Source: Bacteroidales bacterium (GTDB taxonomy: Bacteria > Bacteroidota > Bacteroidia > Bacteroidales > F082). From it: DNA of 43,239 nt. Position numbers and translations under genes: made by a program. The notes under the pieces were generated by a model. The model searched no databases and was not told the origin of the DNA. It was given only the letters and a program-made list of their open reading frames with translations. The stretch is taken from NCBI GenBank assembly GCA_030690365.1, contig JAUYGX010000123.1, positions 1 through 43,239 of the forward strand, in the 5' to 3' direction. Shown piece by piece: positions 25,034-33,429 of this stretch; positions within the stretch are counted from its first letter, which is position 1; each line of letters starts with the position of its first letter.

Positions 25034-26152
25034 ATGTATTCCGAAAATAATTCATCCCTGCCCACCAGATTATTTTTTATGGTCATTTGTGGGTTGGTAT
25101 TTTACGGACCATGGCAAATGGAGGCACAAACGAGCAGGAATAAACCGCTGAATTACGATACCAATTACTTTAAAAGTTACACCAATGAGTTGACGACGAG
25201 GTTGTATGCATCGGTAAAATATGCCAATTTCAGTGTGGTAGATCAAAGTCTTAACAAGTCGCTAAACTATCGGGTAAACGATAAAATCATGCTTGGCTTT
25301 GGTGCAAACTACTCTGTTTTTGGGTTAAATATTGCATTTAATTTTCCATTCAACAAATGGGATCACAACAAATATGGAGAAACCACCTATCTCGATTTGC
25401 AATCGCATCTTTACCTCCGCAGATATATAGTCGATTTTTATCTACAGCGCTACCAGGGTTTTTATTTGGACGACCCCATCAGCGTTATTGAAGGCTGGCC
25501 TGAACAAGATACCTTTCCAAAACGACCCGACATCACCATTGTAGATGCCGGATTAACCGTGCAGTACATCGTTAACAGTAAGAAATTCAGTTATCGTGCG
25601 GCTTACCTTCAAAATGAATGGCAAAAGAAAAGTGCCGGATCTATTATTTTCGGGGCTTCAGCATTTTACATCCTCGTACGAGGCGACTCTTCCATTATTC
25701 CATCAAACGTCAGCCCGGTGCTTTTTGCACAAGGGAATAAATTCGATAAGATGAACCAGCTTTCGGTGGGCATTAATGCAGGTTATACCTATACCTTTGT
25801 TGCCTGGAAAAGTTTTTTTCTGGCATTTGGGCTAACCGCCGGACCTGCTTTTGGTAACATCACAGTACATGAAACCGGGGTAAAACTATCGAACAAACAT
25901 GAATTTACGTTAAATATCAATGCGTTAGGTCGTGCTTCACTGGGTTACAATAGCAAGAAAATATATGTGGGAGTGTTTTATTTAAACCAGGTTATCGGTA
26001 ATAAAATGCCACAGGAGAATGTGTGGAATTTTGTCAATACAGGGAATTTCAGATTTAATCTTGTTTACCGTTTTAAGCTGAACAAGCCTATTAAATGGTT
26101 AAATCCGGATTACTGGAAATTTATCCAAAAGAAAAACCACGCTACCGATTGA
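25034..26152 (+). CDS. DUF4421 outer-membrane-associated protein
   Basis: A 372-residue protein of the DUF4421 family, found mainly in Bacteroidetes and of unknown function. After an N-terminal hydrophobic stretch that acts as signal peptide (LFFMVICGLVFYGPWQMEAQ) the sequence is beta-strand-rich with many aromatic residues. Family-like segments include NYRVNDKIMLGFGANYSVFG, FNFPFNKWD, YGETTYLDLQSHLYLRRYIV and FYLQRYQGFYL. The final strand region (NFRFNLVYRFKLNKP) fits an outer-membrane barrel. The frame is open from two TTG codons, but the ATG at 25034 is the natural start. A near-match promoter TAATTTCG lies about 40 bp upstream. Its last 11 bases overlap the convergent Hpt gene. Confidence 0.8.
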   Translation: MYSENNSSLPTRLFFMVICGLVFYGPWQMEAQTSRNKPLNYDTNYFKSYTNELTTRLYASVKYANFSVVDQSLNKSLNYRVNDKIMLGFGANYSVFGLNIAFNFPFNKWDHNKYGETTYLDLQSHLYLRRYIVDFYLQRYQGFYLDDPISVIEGWPEQDTFPKRPDITIVDAGLTVQYIVNSKKFSYRAAYLQNEWQKKSAGSIIFGASAFYILVRGDSSIIPSNVSPVLFAQGNKFDKMNQLSVGINAGYTYTFVAWKSFFLAFGLTAGPAFGNITVHETGVKLSNKHEFTLNINALGRASLGYNSKKIYVGVFYLNQVIGNKMPQENVWNFVNTGNFRFNLVYRFKLNKPIKWLNPDYWKFIQKKNHATD

Positions 26153-26498
26153 GTTCTGTTTCCATGATTTTGAGTGCATATTTCAGAATGGCGGTTAACT
26201 CTTCAACCAAAGCAAGCACTTCGCGCTGATGCGATTCATCCTTTGAAAAAAGTTCCAGTACCCGAATGACTTTCATGGCTTGTTGTAAGTCGAATACGTC
26301 GAGCGAAGGTTTAATTCTATGTGCAATGGTGGCCACTTCATCAAAGCAACCCGAGGAGGCATATTCCATTAGTAGTACCAATTCGGGAGGAATGGTTTCT
26401 AAAAACAGGCCAATCATTTCAACCACCTGTTGTGGGTCGTCGCCTAAAAAACCAGAAAGTTTTGTCAGGTTATATGGCTTAGGGTTTTGTGTTTCCAT
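26142..26498 (-). CDS. Hpt-domain histidine phosphotransfer protein
   Basis: A 118-residue helical protein with the Hpt motif IAHRIKPSLDVF, in which His60 is the predicted phospho-accepting residue and Lys63 the conserved partner. Hpt proteins relay phosphate between hybrid kinases and response regulators. Its ATG overlaps the stop of the NtrC-type regulator by one base (TAATG), so the two are translationally coupled and probably work in one phosphorelay. The hybrid histidine kinase is not in this window. The 3' end overlaps the convergent DUF4421 gene by 11 bp. Confidence 0.85.
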   Translation of the reverse strand: METQNPKPYNLTKLSGFLGDDPQQVVEMIGLFLETIPPELVLLMEYASSGCFDEVATIAHRIKPSLDVFDLQQAMKVIRVLELFSKDESHQREVLALVEELTAILKYALKIMETELNR

Positions 26499-27838
26499 TA
26501 GAGTTCATGATTTTTCAGCATCCGGTAAATGGTTGATTTGCCAATGTTGAGTTTTTTTGCTGCTACCAGAACATTGTTGTCGTATTTCTTTAGAAAATAG
26601 CTGATAATCTGCCTGTTGTACTCTTCCAACGAACAATCTTCCAATAGAAAATTTGAAACGGTATCGTTCGCATTGAAATTTATGTTTTCCGGCCCGATTT
26701 CTGTAGAGTCGGAAAGAATCACCGCCAACTCAATAACAGCCTTTAATTCGCGCACATTGCCCGGAAAACCATAGCTCATCAGTTTTTCCTGTCCACTGAG
26801 GCTGATGTTTTTTATTTGAAGATCATTTTCTACACAAAATACATCTGCAAAATATTTGGCCAGTACCAGAATGTCGTTGCCACGCTGCCTCAAAGGAGGT
26901 AACTCAATGGGCAAACCCAGTAACCGATAATACAGGTCCTCGCGAAAGCTGCCATTTTTAACTTCTTCTGCGAGACTTTTGTTGGTGGAAACGATCAACC
27001 GTGTATCCAGTTTTATCAGCGTATTTCCTCCCAAACGGGTGAGTTCGTTTTCCTGCACAACCCTCAGGAGTTTCGATTGCATGTTCAGACTCATTTCGCC
27101 AATCTCATCCAGAAAAAGGGTGCCCTCATTGGCCTGTTCAAACTTTCCTATTTTCCTGGCATTAGCACCGGTGAAGGCTCCTTTCTCATAGCCAAACAGC
27201 TCGCTTTCTATCAGTTCCGACGGAATGGCCGCCACGTTTACGGCTACAAATGGTTTGTCGGCGCGGGGTGAATTGTAATGAATGGCCTTGGCCACCAGCT
27301 CTTTACCTGTTCCGGTTTCTCCTGAAATAGAAACGGTAATACGCGCTTTTAAAGCACGATCCATCATGGCAAACACTTTTTTGATCTCTGCACTGTTGCC
27401 CTTTATGTTAGTGAAATTGTATTTTTTACCAACTTCCTCTTTCAGCACCCTGATTTCCTGCTTTAATAGTCTGTTTTCACGGATTTTGTTGGCTACATTC
27501 CAAAGCCTGTCCTGGGTATCCTGATCCTTTACAAAATAGTCGTATGCTCCTTCGTTCAACAAAAAAACGGCCGTTTTTACATCCTCCTGCCCCGAAACTA
27601 TTACGATGGGTAGGTCTGGATAGTCAGCATGTACTTTTCTTAGGACGTTATCACCCGAAAGATCAGGCAGACGGTAATCCAACGAAATCATGTCGGGTTT
27701 GCGGTATAGATTAGCAAGACAATCTTTTCCTGTTTGATAGAGGAATATCTCATTTTCAGGATTGAGTTGCAGATGCCGTTTTAGTAATTCTCCATAAAAA
27801 CGATCGTCTTCTACTATAAATATTTTAAATGAACTCAT
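26498..27838 (-). CDS. Sigma-54-dependent response regulator (NtrC family)
   Basis: A transcription activator of 446 residues in three domains. The receiver domain (1-115) has phospho-acceptor Asp54 (ISLDYRLPD), an acidic cluster E10-D12 and Lys104. The AAA+ sigma-54-activation domain (about 140-380) has Walker A GETGTGKE (173-180), the sigma-54-contacting GAFTGA loop (220-225), EGTLFLDEIGEM and the arginine-finger region. The Fis-type helix-turn-helix (about 405-446, AAKKLNIGKSTIYRMLKNHE) binds DNA. It is co-transcribed with an Hpt gene. A palindrome overlaps its own promoter at 27896-27910. Target genes are not evident here; I saw no -24/-12 promoter nearby. Confidence 0.93.
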   Translation of the reverse strand: MSSFKIFIVEDDRFYGELLKRHLQLNPENEIFLYQTGKDCLANLYRKPDMISLDYRLPDLSGDNVLRKVHADYPDLPIVIVSGQEDVKTAVFLLNEGAYDYFVKDQDTQDRLWNVANKIRENRLLKQEIRVLKEEVGKKYNFTNIKGNSAEIKKVFAMMDRALKARITVSISGETGTGKELVAKAIHYNSPRADKPFVAVNVAAIPSELIESELFGYEKGAFTGANARKIGKFEQANEGTLFLDEIGEMSLNMQSKLLRVVQENELTRLGGNTLIKLDTRLIVSTNKSLAEEVKNGSFREDLYYRLLGLPIELPPLRQRGNDILVLAKYFADVFCVENDLQIKNISLSGQEKLMSYGFPGNVRELKAVIELAVILSDSTEIGPENINFNANDTVSNFLLEDCSLEEYNRQIISYFLKKYDNNVLVAAKKLNIGKSTIYRMLKNHEL

Positions 27839-27879
27839 TAATCATGGTATTTTGGGTTGTGTCATAAATAGAGCTTGTA

Positions 27880-27887
27880 CAAAAATA
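27880..27887 (-). promoter_or_regulatory. Promoter of the regulator-Hpt pair, -7 box TATTTTTG
   Basis: Exact TAnnTTTG match on the minus strand, about 40 bp before the regulator ATG. Confidence 0.55.
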
Positions 27888-27895
27888 GTAAGTTA

Positions 27896-27910
27896 TTCCA
27901 ATTATTGGAA
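27896..27910. promoter_or_regulatory. Candidate operator, palindrome TTCCAATTATTGGAA
   Basis: A perfect 7-1-7 palindrome that begins 8 bp upstream of the -7 box of the NtrC-type regulator gene, where RNA polymerase would contact the -33 region. A protein bound here should block or modulate this promoter. Confidence 0.5.
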
Positions 27911-28147
27911 ATATTTGATTGATTTAATAACAAAATTTTTTGCGCCTTCTAAAATGTTTCAAATCCTTTGGTTCAGCAGGCAATCCATAATAGTCTGTTG
28001 ATTTTCAGTAATTAAAATTTTGTGAGTTCAGGAATACAGGGTTAATCATCAGAAAATCCGGTGCATTTCCATCGTGTATTATCAGATTGCCAATTCACGC
28101 TAAAATTGCCTGATTTGAATATTAAAAACCTCCTGTTTGTTTTTGAT

Positions 28148-28155
28148 TAATTTTG
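28148..28155 (+). promoter_or_regulatory. Promoter of the PHP-like/GT39 pair, -7 box TAATTTTG
   Basis: Exact TAnnTTTG match, 19 bp before the ATG at 28175. Confidence 0.55.
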
Positions 28156-28174
28156 CCTCCACAAAAATCACTTA

Positions 28175-29374
28175 ATGAAGGTACTTTTTCGGTTTGTCAA
28201 GCACTTTTTACTCATTCTGTTGGTCATGCTCGCAGGCATGCTTCTCATGTTTTATTTATTGGCTCCCATCTATCAGTTTTCAGGTCCCGTGCCTTTTTCA
28301 GGAAATAAGTTGTACAATCCATATGCCGGCATGAAAGCATCCGACTGGAGGAAATATAACTTTCAGGTGCAATCGAAAGCCTGGATGGGAATAACGGCGG
28401 GTCGTGAAAATTCAAATGCCTTGATTGACAGCATTTATAAGGAGCTGAGTTTCGATCATGTGGCGACTTCTGATTATCAGAAAATAAACCGGTTTCAGAG
28501 CAATCGACCAGCTTATATTCCTACTTATGAGCATGGATACAATGTTTTTAAAACGCATCAGGTTTGTATTGATTCGAAAAAAGTATTGTGGACCGATCTG
28601 ATGTTGTGGCAAAGTTTGAGCATGAAACAATGGATTATTGATTTGCTCGAAAAGGATACCCGCATTATTGTTCTGGCACATCCGCGGTTGCGTGGTGGTT
28701 ATTCACTTAACGACATGAAATACCTCACCCACTACCAGGGAATTGAGGTACTCAACAACCTCAGGGTAAGCCTGGGTCATTGGGATGAAGCCCTTACTTC
28801 GGGGCAGATTGCCTGGATTATCAGCAACGATGATGCCCATGATGTATCCAACAGCAATGAAGTTGGAAGAAGATTCACCCTGATCAATTCACCTTCCACC
28901 AGCCGGGAAAACATCATGGAAGCCCTTGAAAAAGGGAATGACATCGGCGTTGACTTTTTCCGTATTGATGATGAATCCATGCCACACAAGACCGAACGTT
29001 CGAAAGTAATTCCTATACTCGAAAAGGTTGATTTAAAAGATGATACGCTGTTCATTGCCGTCGATAGTGTGGCTGTGGAAATCCGGTTTGTGGGACAAGG
29101 CGGTCAATTGTTGAAAGCAGAATCAACCGTTTCAACAGCCTATTTTGTTATTCCTGAAACAGAACCTTACGTCCGGACCGAGATAGAATTCGACAGCCAT
29201 AGCATATTCTATCTCAATCCGGTAATTCGCTACGGTGGGCCAGAGTTGACGACCAAAAAAACAGCTACAATCAATGCATCGGCAACACTCCGATTGAGAA
29301 TCTTGTACTTTATCCTGGCACTTGTGGCTGCCTATTTGTACAGTCGGTTTCGTATTAGAAGAAAGAAGAAATAG
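28175..29374 (+). CDS. Membrane-anchored PHP-like metal-dependent phosphoesterase, degenerate first motif
   Basis: A 399-residue protein with a hydrophobic N-terminal segment (8-32), a soluble domain, and a second membrane helix near the C-terminus (about 374-390) followed by RIRRKKK. The soluble part follows the order of PHP domains: a conserved-looking loop (WMGITAGRENSNALIDS, 70-86), HVATSDYQ (95-102), PTYEHGYNVFKTHQV (116-130), IIVLAHPRL with His169, and ISNDDAHDVS with His222. In ordinary PHP enzymes the first loop reads HxHSxxSDG and the second TDH. Here both lack the histidines, so catalysis may be altered or lost. It is 4 bp upstream of a GT39-like gene, which suggests a shared role in envelope polysaccharide or lipid metabolism. 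Confidence 0.65.
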   Translation: MKVLFRFVKHFLLILLVMLAGMLLMFYLLAPIYQFSGPVPFSGNKLYNPYAGMKASDWRKYNFQVQSKAWMGITAGRENSNALIDSIYKELSFDHVATSDYQKINRFQSNRPAYIPTYEHGYNVFKTHQVCIDSKKVLWTDLMLWQSLSMKQWIIDLLEKDTRIIVLAHPRLRGGYSLNDMKYLTHYQGIEVLNNLRVSLGHWDEALTSGQIAWIISNDDAHDVSNSNEVGRRFTLINSPSTSRENIMEALEKGNDIGVDFFRIDDESMPHKTERSKVIPILEKVDLKDDTLFIAVDSVAVEIRFVGQGGQLLKAESTVSTAYFVIPETEPYVRTEIEFDSHSIFYLNPVIRYGGPELTTKKTATINASATLRLRILYFILALVAAYLYSRFRIRRKKK

Positions 29375-29378
29375 CTCC

Positions 29379-30944
29379 ATGGTGATAAAAAAAGCGGATT
29401 ATACCCGATATATGGTCATCTTAATGGTGGTTTCTGCTCTGGTGAGAGGATTTTTTGCCTTTTCCGTCGAGCTTGGAAACGACGAGGTATATTACAGGCT
29501 TTATGCGATGTACCCGGATTGGTCGCATTTCGATCACCCGCTGATGGTGGGATGGGTAATTCAGTTTTTCAGCCTGAACCTTTTGTTTACCAACGAGTTA
29601 TTTCTCAGGATGGGTTCCATTATTTTTGGAACCATTAACCTTTGGCTGATGTTTCAGATTGGTAAAACACTGCGCGATGAACGCACCGGTTTTATTGCCG
29701 CTCTGTTATACACCTCTTCCGTTTATGGTTTTGTCATCACGGGTATTTTCCTCCTGCCCGACACCCCGCAAGGATTGTTCTGGCTCTGGGCCTTATACCT
29801 GATGGTAAAAACCTTGCCGGGATGCCCGCGTATCTACGAAAACAGGGTTAATATGATTCAACTTGGGGTGATCCTCGGGCTGGCTATTCTGTCCAAATAC
29901 ACTTCAGTATTTCTTTGGGGTGGACTGGTGCTTTACCTGTTGATTTTTAACCGAAAATGGTTTTCGAGCAGGTATTTGTACTATGCCTTGACGGCCTCCA
30001 TCCTCATCGCCTTACCCATTTTGATCTGGAACCTGCAAAACAATTTTATCAGCTTTACCTGGCAGGGTGAACGGGTAAATCTGGCAGGACATGGTATTCG
30101 ACCTGATTATTTTCTGACTGAACTCCTTGGGGAAATATTTTATAACAACCCCATCAATTTTATGCTGATTATATTCGCTTTAGTTGCCTTTTTCCGTGGA
30201 AAAATGACCATCGAAAAAAACCAGGCCCGTGTCATCCTTTTGCTGAGTTTACCGCTCATCGTCACTTTTCTTGTGTTTTCCTTATTTCGCAGTACTCTTC
30301 CACATTGGACAGCCCCGGGATATACCACGCTCATTCCGCTAACCGCAGTCTGGCTTACCGGAAAACCGTCAAAACGGTTGATTCCAAATTCAGTATCAGG
30401 CGCACTTGGATTGTTGCTTTTGGTACTCTTATTAGGGTTTGCTCAAATTAAAACCGGACTTTTTCCCCTGGATACCACCACTACATTTGAAAAAATTGGC
30501 GAAGACGATCCTTCACTGGATATGTTTGGTTACAAAGAAGCCGGAAGGGATTTTGAAAAAATCGTGCAGCGCGATCAGGCCAATCAACAGATGAACAAAA
30601 GTACTTTTCTGGTTGGGACTACCTGGTTCCCGCTGGCAAACTACGATTATTATGCTGCCACCCCGTCCGGTTTAAAAACTTTAGCGATCGGGTCATTGGG
30701 TCGCATACATAAATACGCCTGGATCAACCAAATTGAAGGTGGATTTAAATTGGGAAGTGATGCTTATTATATCACCGATAGCCGTGATTATAAGGCTCCC
30801 GACAGCACGCTATGCAGCTATTTTGAAACTGTGATTGCGGCAGATACTATTCAGATGTCGAGAGGAGGGAAAGTGGCCAAAAGGGTATTTGTTTTCAAAA
30901 TGAAAAACCTGATCAGGATTCCTGACGACCCTTTAAAGAATTGA
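29379..30944 (+). CDS. GT39/ArnT-like membrane glycosyltransferase
   Basis: A polytopic inner-membrane transferase of 521 residues. The N-terminal loop after the first helix holds the family's acidic pair in LGNDEVYYRLYAMYPDW, followed by FDHPLMVGW. These are the marks of the PMT/ArnT (GT-C) group, which uses polyprenyl-phosphate sugars. About ten hydrophobic segments follow, then a soluble C-terminal region (about 380-521) with NYDYYAATPSGLKTLAIGS. The frame is open further upstream, but the ATG at 29379, 4 bp after the PHP-like stop, fits operon spacing and the start of the first basic segment. Sugar and acceptor are unknown. Confidence 0.88.
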   Translation: MVIKKADYTRYMVILMVVSALVRGFFAFSVELGNDEVYYRLYAMYPDWSHFDHPLMVGWVIQFFSLNLLFTNELFLRMGSIIFGTINLWLMFQIGKTLRDERTGFIAALLYTSSVYGFVITGIFLLPDTPQGLFWLWALYLMVKTLPGCPRIYENRVNMIQLGVILGLAILSKYTSVFLWGGLVLYLLIFNRKWFSSRYLYYALTASILIALPILIWNLQNNFISFTWQGERVNLAGHGIRPDYFLTELLGEIFYNNPINFMLIIFALVAFFRGKMTIEKNQARVILLLSLPLIVTFLVFSLFRSTLPHWTAPGYTTLIPLTAVWLTGKPSKRLIPNSVSGALGLLLLVLLLGFAQIKTGLFPLDTTTTFEKIGEDDPSLDMFGYKEAGRDFEKIVQRDQANQQMNKSTFLVGTTWFPLANYDYYAATPSGLKTLAIGSLGRIHKYAWINQIEGGFKLGSDAYYITDSRDYKAPDSTLCSYFETVIAADTIQMSRGGKVAKRVFVFKMKNLIRIPDDPLKN

Positions 30945-30955
30945 TCTTTAAACCT

Positions 30956-31201
30956 CTATTCCAATTCCCTGTGCTTATTATCGCAAAAAGCACCCTGATC
31001 ACTATGACGGCACATGCACCATTTCACCAGTTGTCGCTCTTCAATAACCACTTTTTCCGGTTTAAACCGGGTGCCTTTGTGTGTGCCATCGCAAAAAGGT
31101 TGGTTTCCCGATCGGCCACAGGCACACCAAAAATAGGTGCCAGGTTCCATGACCAGTTTTAAGGAACGTTTTTGAACAATTACAGGCTCATCCATTTCCA
31201 T
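30956..31201 (-). CDS. Double CDGSH iron-sulfur protein
   Basis: An 81-residue protein with two CDGSH zinc-finger-like motifs, each binding a 2Fe-2S cluster with three Cys and one His. The first is canonical: CACGRSGNQPFCDGTH (C26, C28, C37, H41). The second is CMCRHSDQGAFCDNKH (C62, C64, C73, H77); it keeps all four ligands but lacks the usual Pro and the Gly-Ser/Thr after CD. It is likely a small cytoplasmic redox or cluster-transfer protein. It converges on the GT39 gene with an 11-bp gap. Confidence 0.92.
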   Translation of the reverse strand: MEMDEPVIVQKRSLKLVMEPGTYFWCACGRSGNQPFCDGTHKGTRFKPEKVVIEERQLVKWCMCRHSDQGAFCDNKHRELE

Positions 31202-31321
31202 TTCTTATTGATTGAAATAAAGTCACGAAGTTACAAATAAGTTCAAACAAGCCAATGAAGAGTCTGCAAAGGCGAAAATCCTCCGGAAAATTCAGCTTTA
31301 TATCAACTCGTTACAGTTACT

Positions 31322-32857
31322 CTACAAAGGAATATTTCCGTGTTTTTTTGGTGGAAGGGTATCGGTTTTATTGGCGGTCATTTCGAGGGCTTCCAACAGC
31401 TTCCTGCGGGTATCGTGTGGATAAATGATTTCATCAATGTAACCCAGTTCGGCCGCTTTGTATGGACTGGCAAAGTTGTTTCGGTATTCGTCCACGGCTT
31501 TTTTACGGTCTTCGGCACTTAAATCGCTCTTATATATAATGTTAACGGCTCCTTCGGGACCCATTACAGCGATCTCAGCTGTTGGATAGGCAAAATTCAT
31601 GTCGGCACCGATGTGCTTGCTCGACATCACATCATAGGCTCCACCGTAGGCTTTGCGCGTAATGAGGGTGATTTTTGGTACGGTGGCTTCCGCGAAAGCG
31701 TATAGCAACTTGGCACCGTGCTTGATAATTCCGCCATATTCCTGGGTAGTTCCCGGTAAGAATCCGGGTACATCTTCAAATGTTATAAGTGGAATATTAA
31801 AAGCATCGCAAAAGCGCACAAAGCGAGCGGCTTTGGTTGAACTGTCGATGTCGAGTACGCCTGCCAGCACCTGCGGCTGATTGGCAACAATGCCCACCGG
31901 TTTACCGCCAATTCGGGCAAAACCAACGATGATATTCTGGGCATAATGGGGTTGCACTTCCAGAAAATGAGCATGATCGATCACCGGCAGGATGATATCG
32001 AACATGTTATAAGGTTTGTTGGGATCAATAGGCACCACGTCGTTCAACTTGGGAATTTCGCGTTTGTGGTCATCGGTACATATCTTCTGTGGCGGGTCTT
32101 CCATGTTGTTGGAGGGTAGAAAACTCATCAACTCGCGCAACATCATCATGGCCTGCTCATCGTTGTCAGCTATAAAGTGAGCCACACCGCTTTTCTTGTT
32201 GTGCGACATGGCACCCCCCAGATCTTCTTTGGTAACTTCCTCGTTGGTAACGGTTTTTATCACATCCGGCCCGGTTACAAACATGTAGGAGGTTTCTTTC
32301 ACCATCAGGATAAAATCGGTGATGGCCGGAGAATATACTGCACCACCGGCACAGGGTCCGAGGATGGCCGATATTTGAGGAATAACGCCCGAACTACGGA
32401 CATTGCGGTAAAAGATGTCGGCATAACCGGCCAGGCTTTCCACACCTTCCTGAATACGCGCCCCGCCCGAATCGTTTAATCCAATCACAGGAGCACCCAT
32501 CTTCATGGCCAGATCCATGATTTTGGTGATTTTATCTGCATTGGCTCGACTCAGCGATCCACCAAAAACGGTAAAATCCTGTGCAAAAACATACATGAGC
32601 CGGTTTTCGATTTTTCCATATCCGGTTACTACCCCGTCGCCCAGGAACTTGCTCTTTTCCATGCCAAAATCAGTGGAACGGTGGGTTACAAATTTGTCAA
32701 TCTCGACAAAAGTCCCCGGATCGAGCAGTAAATCAATTCGTTCACGTGCGGTTAATCGTCCGGCTTTGTGTTGCTTGTTAATGCGTTCCTGTCCGCCACC
32801 CAGTTCGGCTTTTTGACTTTTTTCTTCCAGCAATTCTATTTTTGAATTAAACGTCAT
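31322..32857 (-). CDS. Acyl-CoA carboxylase carboxyltransferase subunit (propionyl/methylmalonyl-CoA type)
   Basis: A 511-residue carboxyltransferase of the PccB/MmdA family, which moves CO2 from biotin to an acyl-CoA, most likely propionyl-CoA to form methylmalonyl-CoA. It is built of two crotonase-like halves: the N-terminal half has [19 protein letters not shown] and [19 protein letters not shown], the C-terminal half [20 protein letters not shown] and [20 protein letters not shown]. The frame is open to 32899, but homologues begin near [13 protein letters not shown], so I use the ATG at 32857. It sits last in accC-BCCP-carboxyltransferase order, and the presence of a biotin carboxylase favours a carboxylase over a Na+-pumping decarboxylase. 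Confidence 0.9.
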   Translation of the reverse strand: MTFNSKIELLEEKSQKAELGGGQERINKQHKAGRLTARERIDLLLDPGTFVEIDKFVTHRSTDFGMEKSKFLGDGVVTGYGKIENRLMYVFAQDFTVFGGSLSRANADKITKIMDLAMKMGAPVIGLNDSGGARIQEGVESLAGYADIFYRNVRSSGVIPQISAILGPCAGGAVYSPAITDFILMVKETSYMFVTGPDVIKTVTNEEVTKEDLGGAMSHNKKSGVAHFIADNDEQAMMMLRELMSFLPSNNMEDPPQKICTDDHKREIPKLNDVVPIDPNKPYNMFDIILPVIDHAHFLEVQPHYAQNIIVGFARIGGKPVGIVANQPQVLAGVLDIDSSTKAARFVRFCDAFNIPLITFEDVPGFLPGTTQEYGGIIKHGAKLLYAFAEATVPKITLITRKAYGGAYDVMSSKHIGADMNFAYPTAEIAVMGPEGAVNIIYKSDLSAEDRKKAVDEYRNNFASPYKAAELGYIDEIIYPHDTRRKLLEALEMTANKTDTLPPKKHGNIPL

Positions 32858-32907
32858 GGTAGTAGATGTTATTTTTTTTTCTAATGTAATTGAAAACAAG
32901 ATTTTGA

Positions 32908-33411
32908 TTATTCGAGCATGATCAAGGGCTGATGACCATCGATGTTATCGCCCTCTTTTACCATAATTTTTGTGATTAGTCTGTCTTTGATTACTTTGTA
33001 TTCGCTCTCCATTTTCATGGCCGAGACAATAATCACCGTTTCGCCGCCTTTGACGTGATCGCCTTCGTTGACCAGAATTTTAACCACTTTTCCGGGCATG
33101 GGAGTCGAAATAAAGTTGGTGTCTTCATCTTCAGCCTTCCTGCGGCTGTTTTTGTATTTGGTTTCTGCATCGATGATTTCGACATCGAATGCGTTGTACA
33201 AAGTATTTACCGTGTACTTTTTGTCTTCGGTGGGTAGGAGTTCAACATTATAGGAAATTCCATCCAGCAGGATGGAATACACCCCGTGCTCTACTTCCAC
33301 AATATCTATTGTATAGAGCCGGTCATCAATCATGATCTCGGCTTCATGACCCTCCATTCCGAGAAGCTCAATCTGCACAGTTTCTTCGTTTAACGTAATT
33401 TCGTATGCCAT
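32908..33411 (-). CDS. Biotin carboxyl carrier protein subunit of the acyl-CoA carboxylase
   Basis: A 167-residue carrier whose C-terminal biotinyl domain (about 98-167) carries the biotinylation site VSAMKMESE with Lys133. It shuttles CO2 between the biotin carboxylase and carboxyltransferase encoded on either side. The N-terminal 90 residues ([35 protein letters not shown]) form a beta-rich domain that I take to be the interaction module. It lies 18 bp after accC and 50 bp before the carboxyltransferase. Confidence 0.92.
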   Translation of the reverse strand: MAYEITLNEETVQIELLGMEGHEAEIMIDDRLYTIDIVEVEHGVYSILLDGISYNVELLPTEDKKYTVNTLYNAFDVEIIDAETKYKNSRRKAEDEDTNFISTPMPGKVVKILVNEGDHVKGGETVIIVSAMKMESEYKVIKDRLITKIMVKEGDNIDGHQPLIMLE

Positions 33412-33429
33412 AGGACCCTCATTTTTTGG

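Larger units (their letters stand above)
27839..28174. other. 336-bp divergent intergenic region
   Basis: Lies between the NtrC-type regulator and the PHP-like gene. It holds two divergent TAnnTTTG boxes (27880-27887 minus, 28148-28155 plus) and a 15-bp palindrome at 27896-27910. I found no credible open frame or RNA gene in the middle 230 bp, and no sigma-54 GG-N10-GC element. Confidence 0.6.

Noticed and set aside
27839-28174. Sigma-54 (-24/-12) promoter activated by the NtrC-type regulator
   Set aside because: I looked for TGGCAC-N5-TTGC on both strands and found no convincing match; TAnnTTTG boxes explain both genes.
28412-28681. 89-residue minus-strand frame
   Set aside because: Antisense to the PHP-like gene; no recognisable features.
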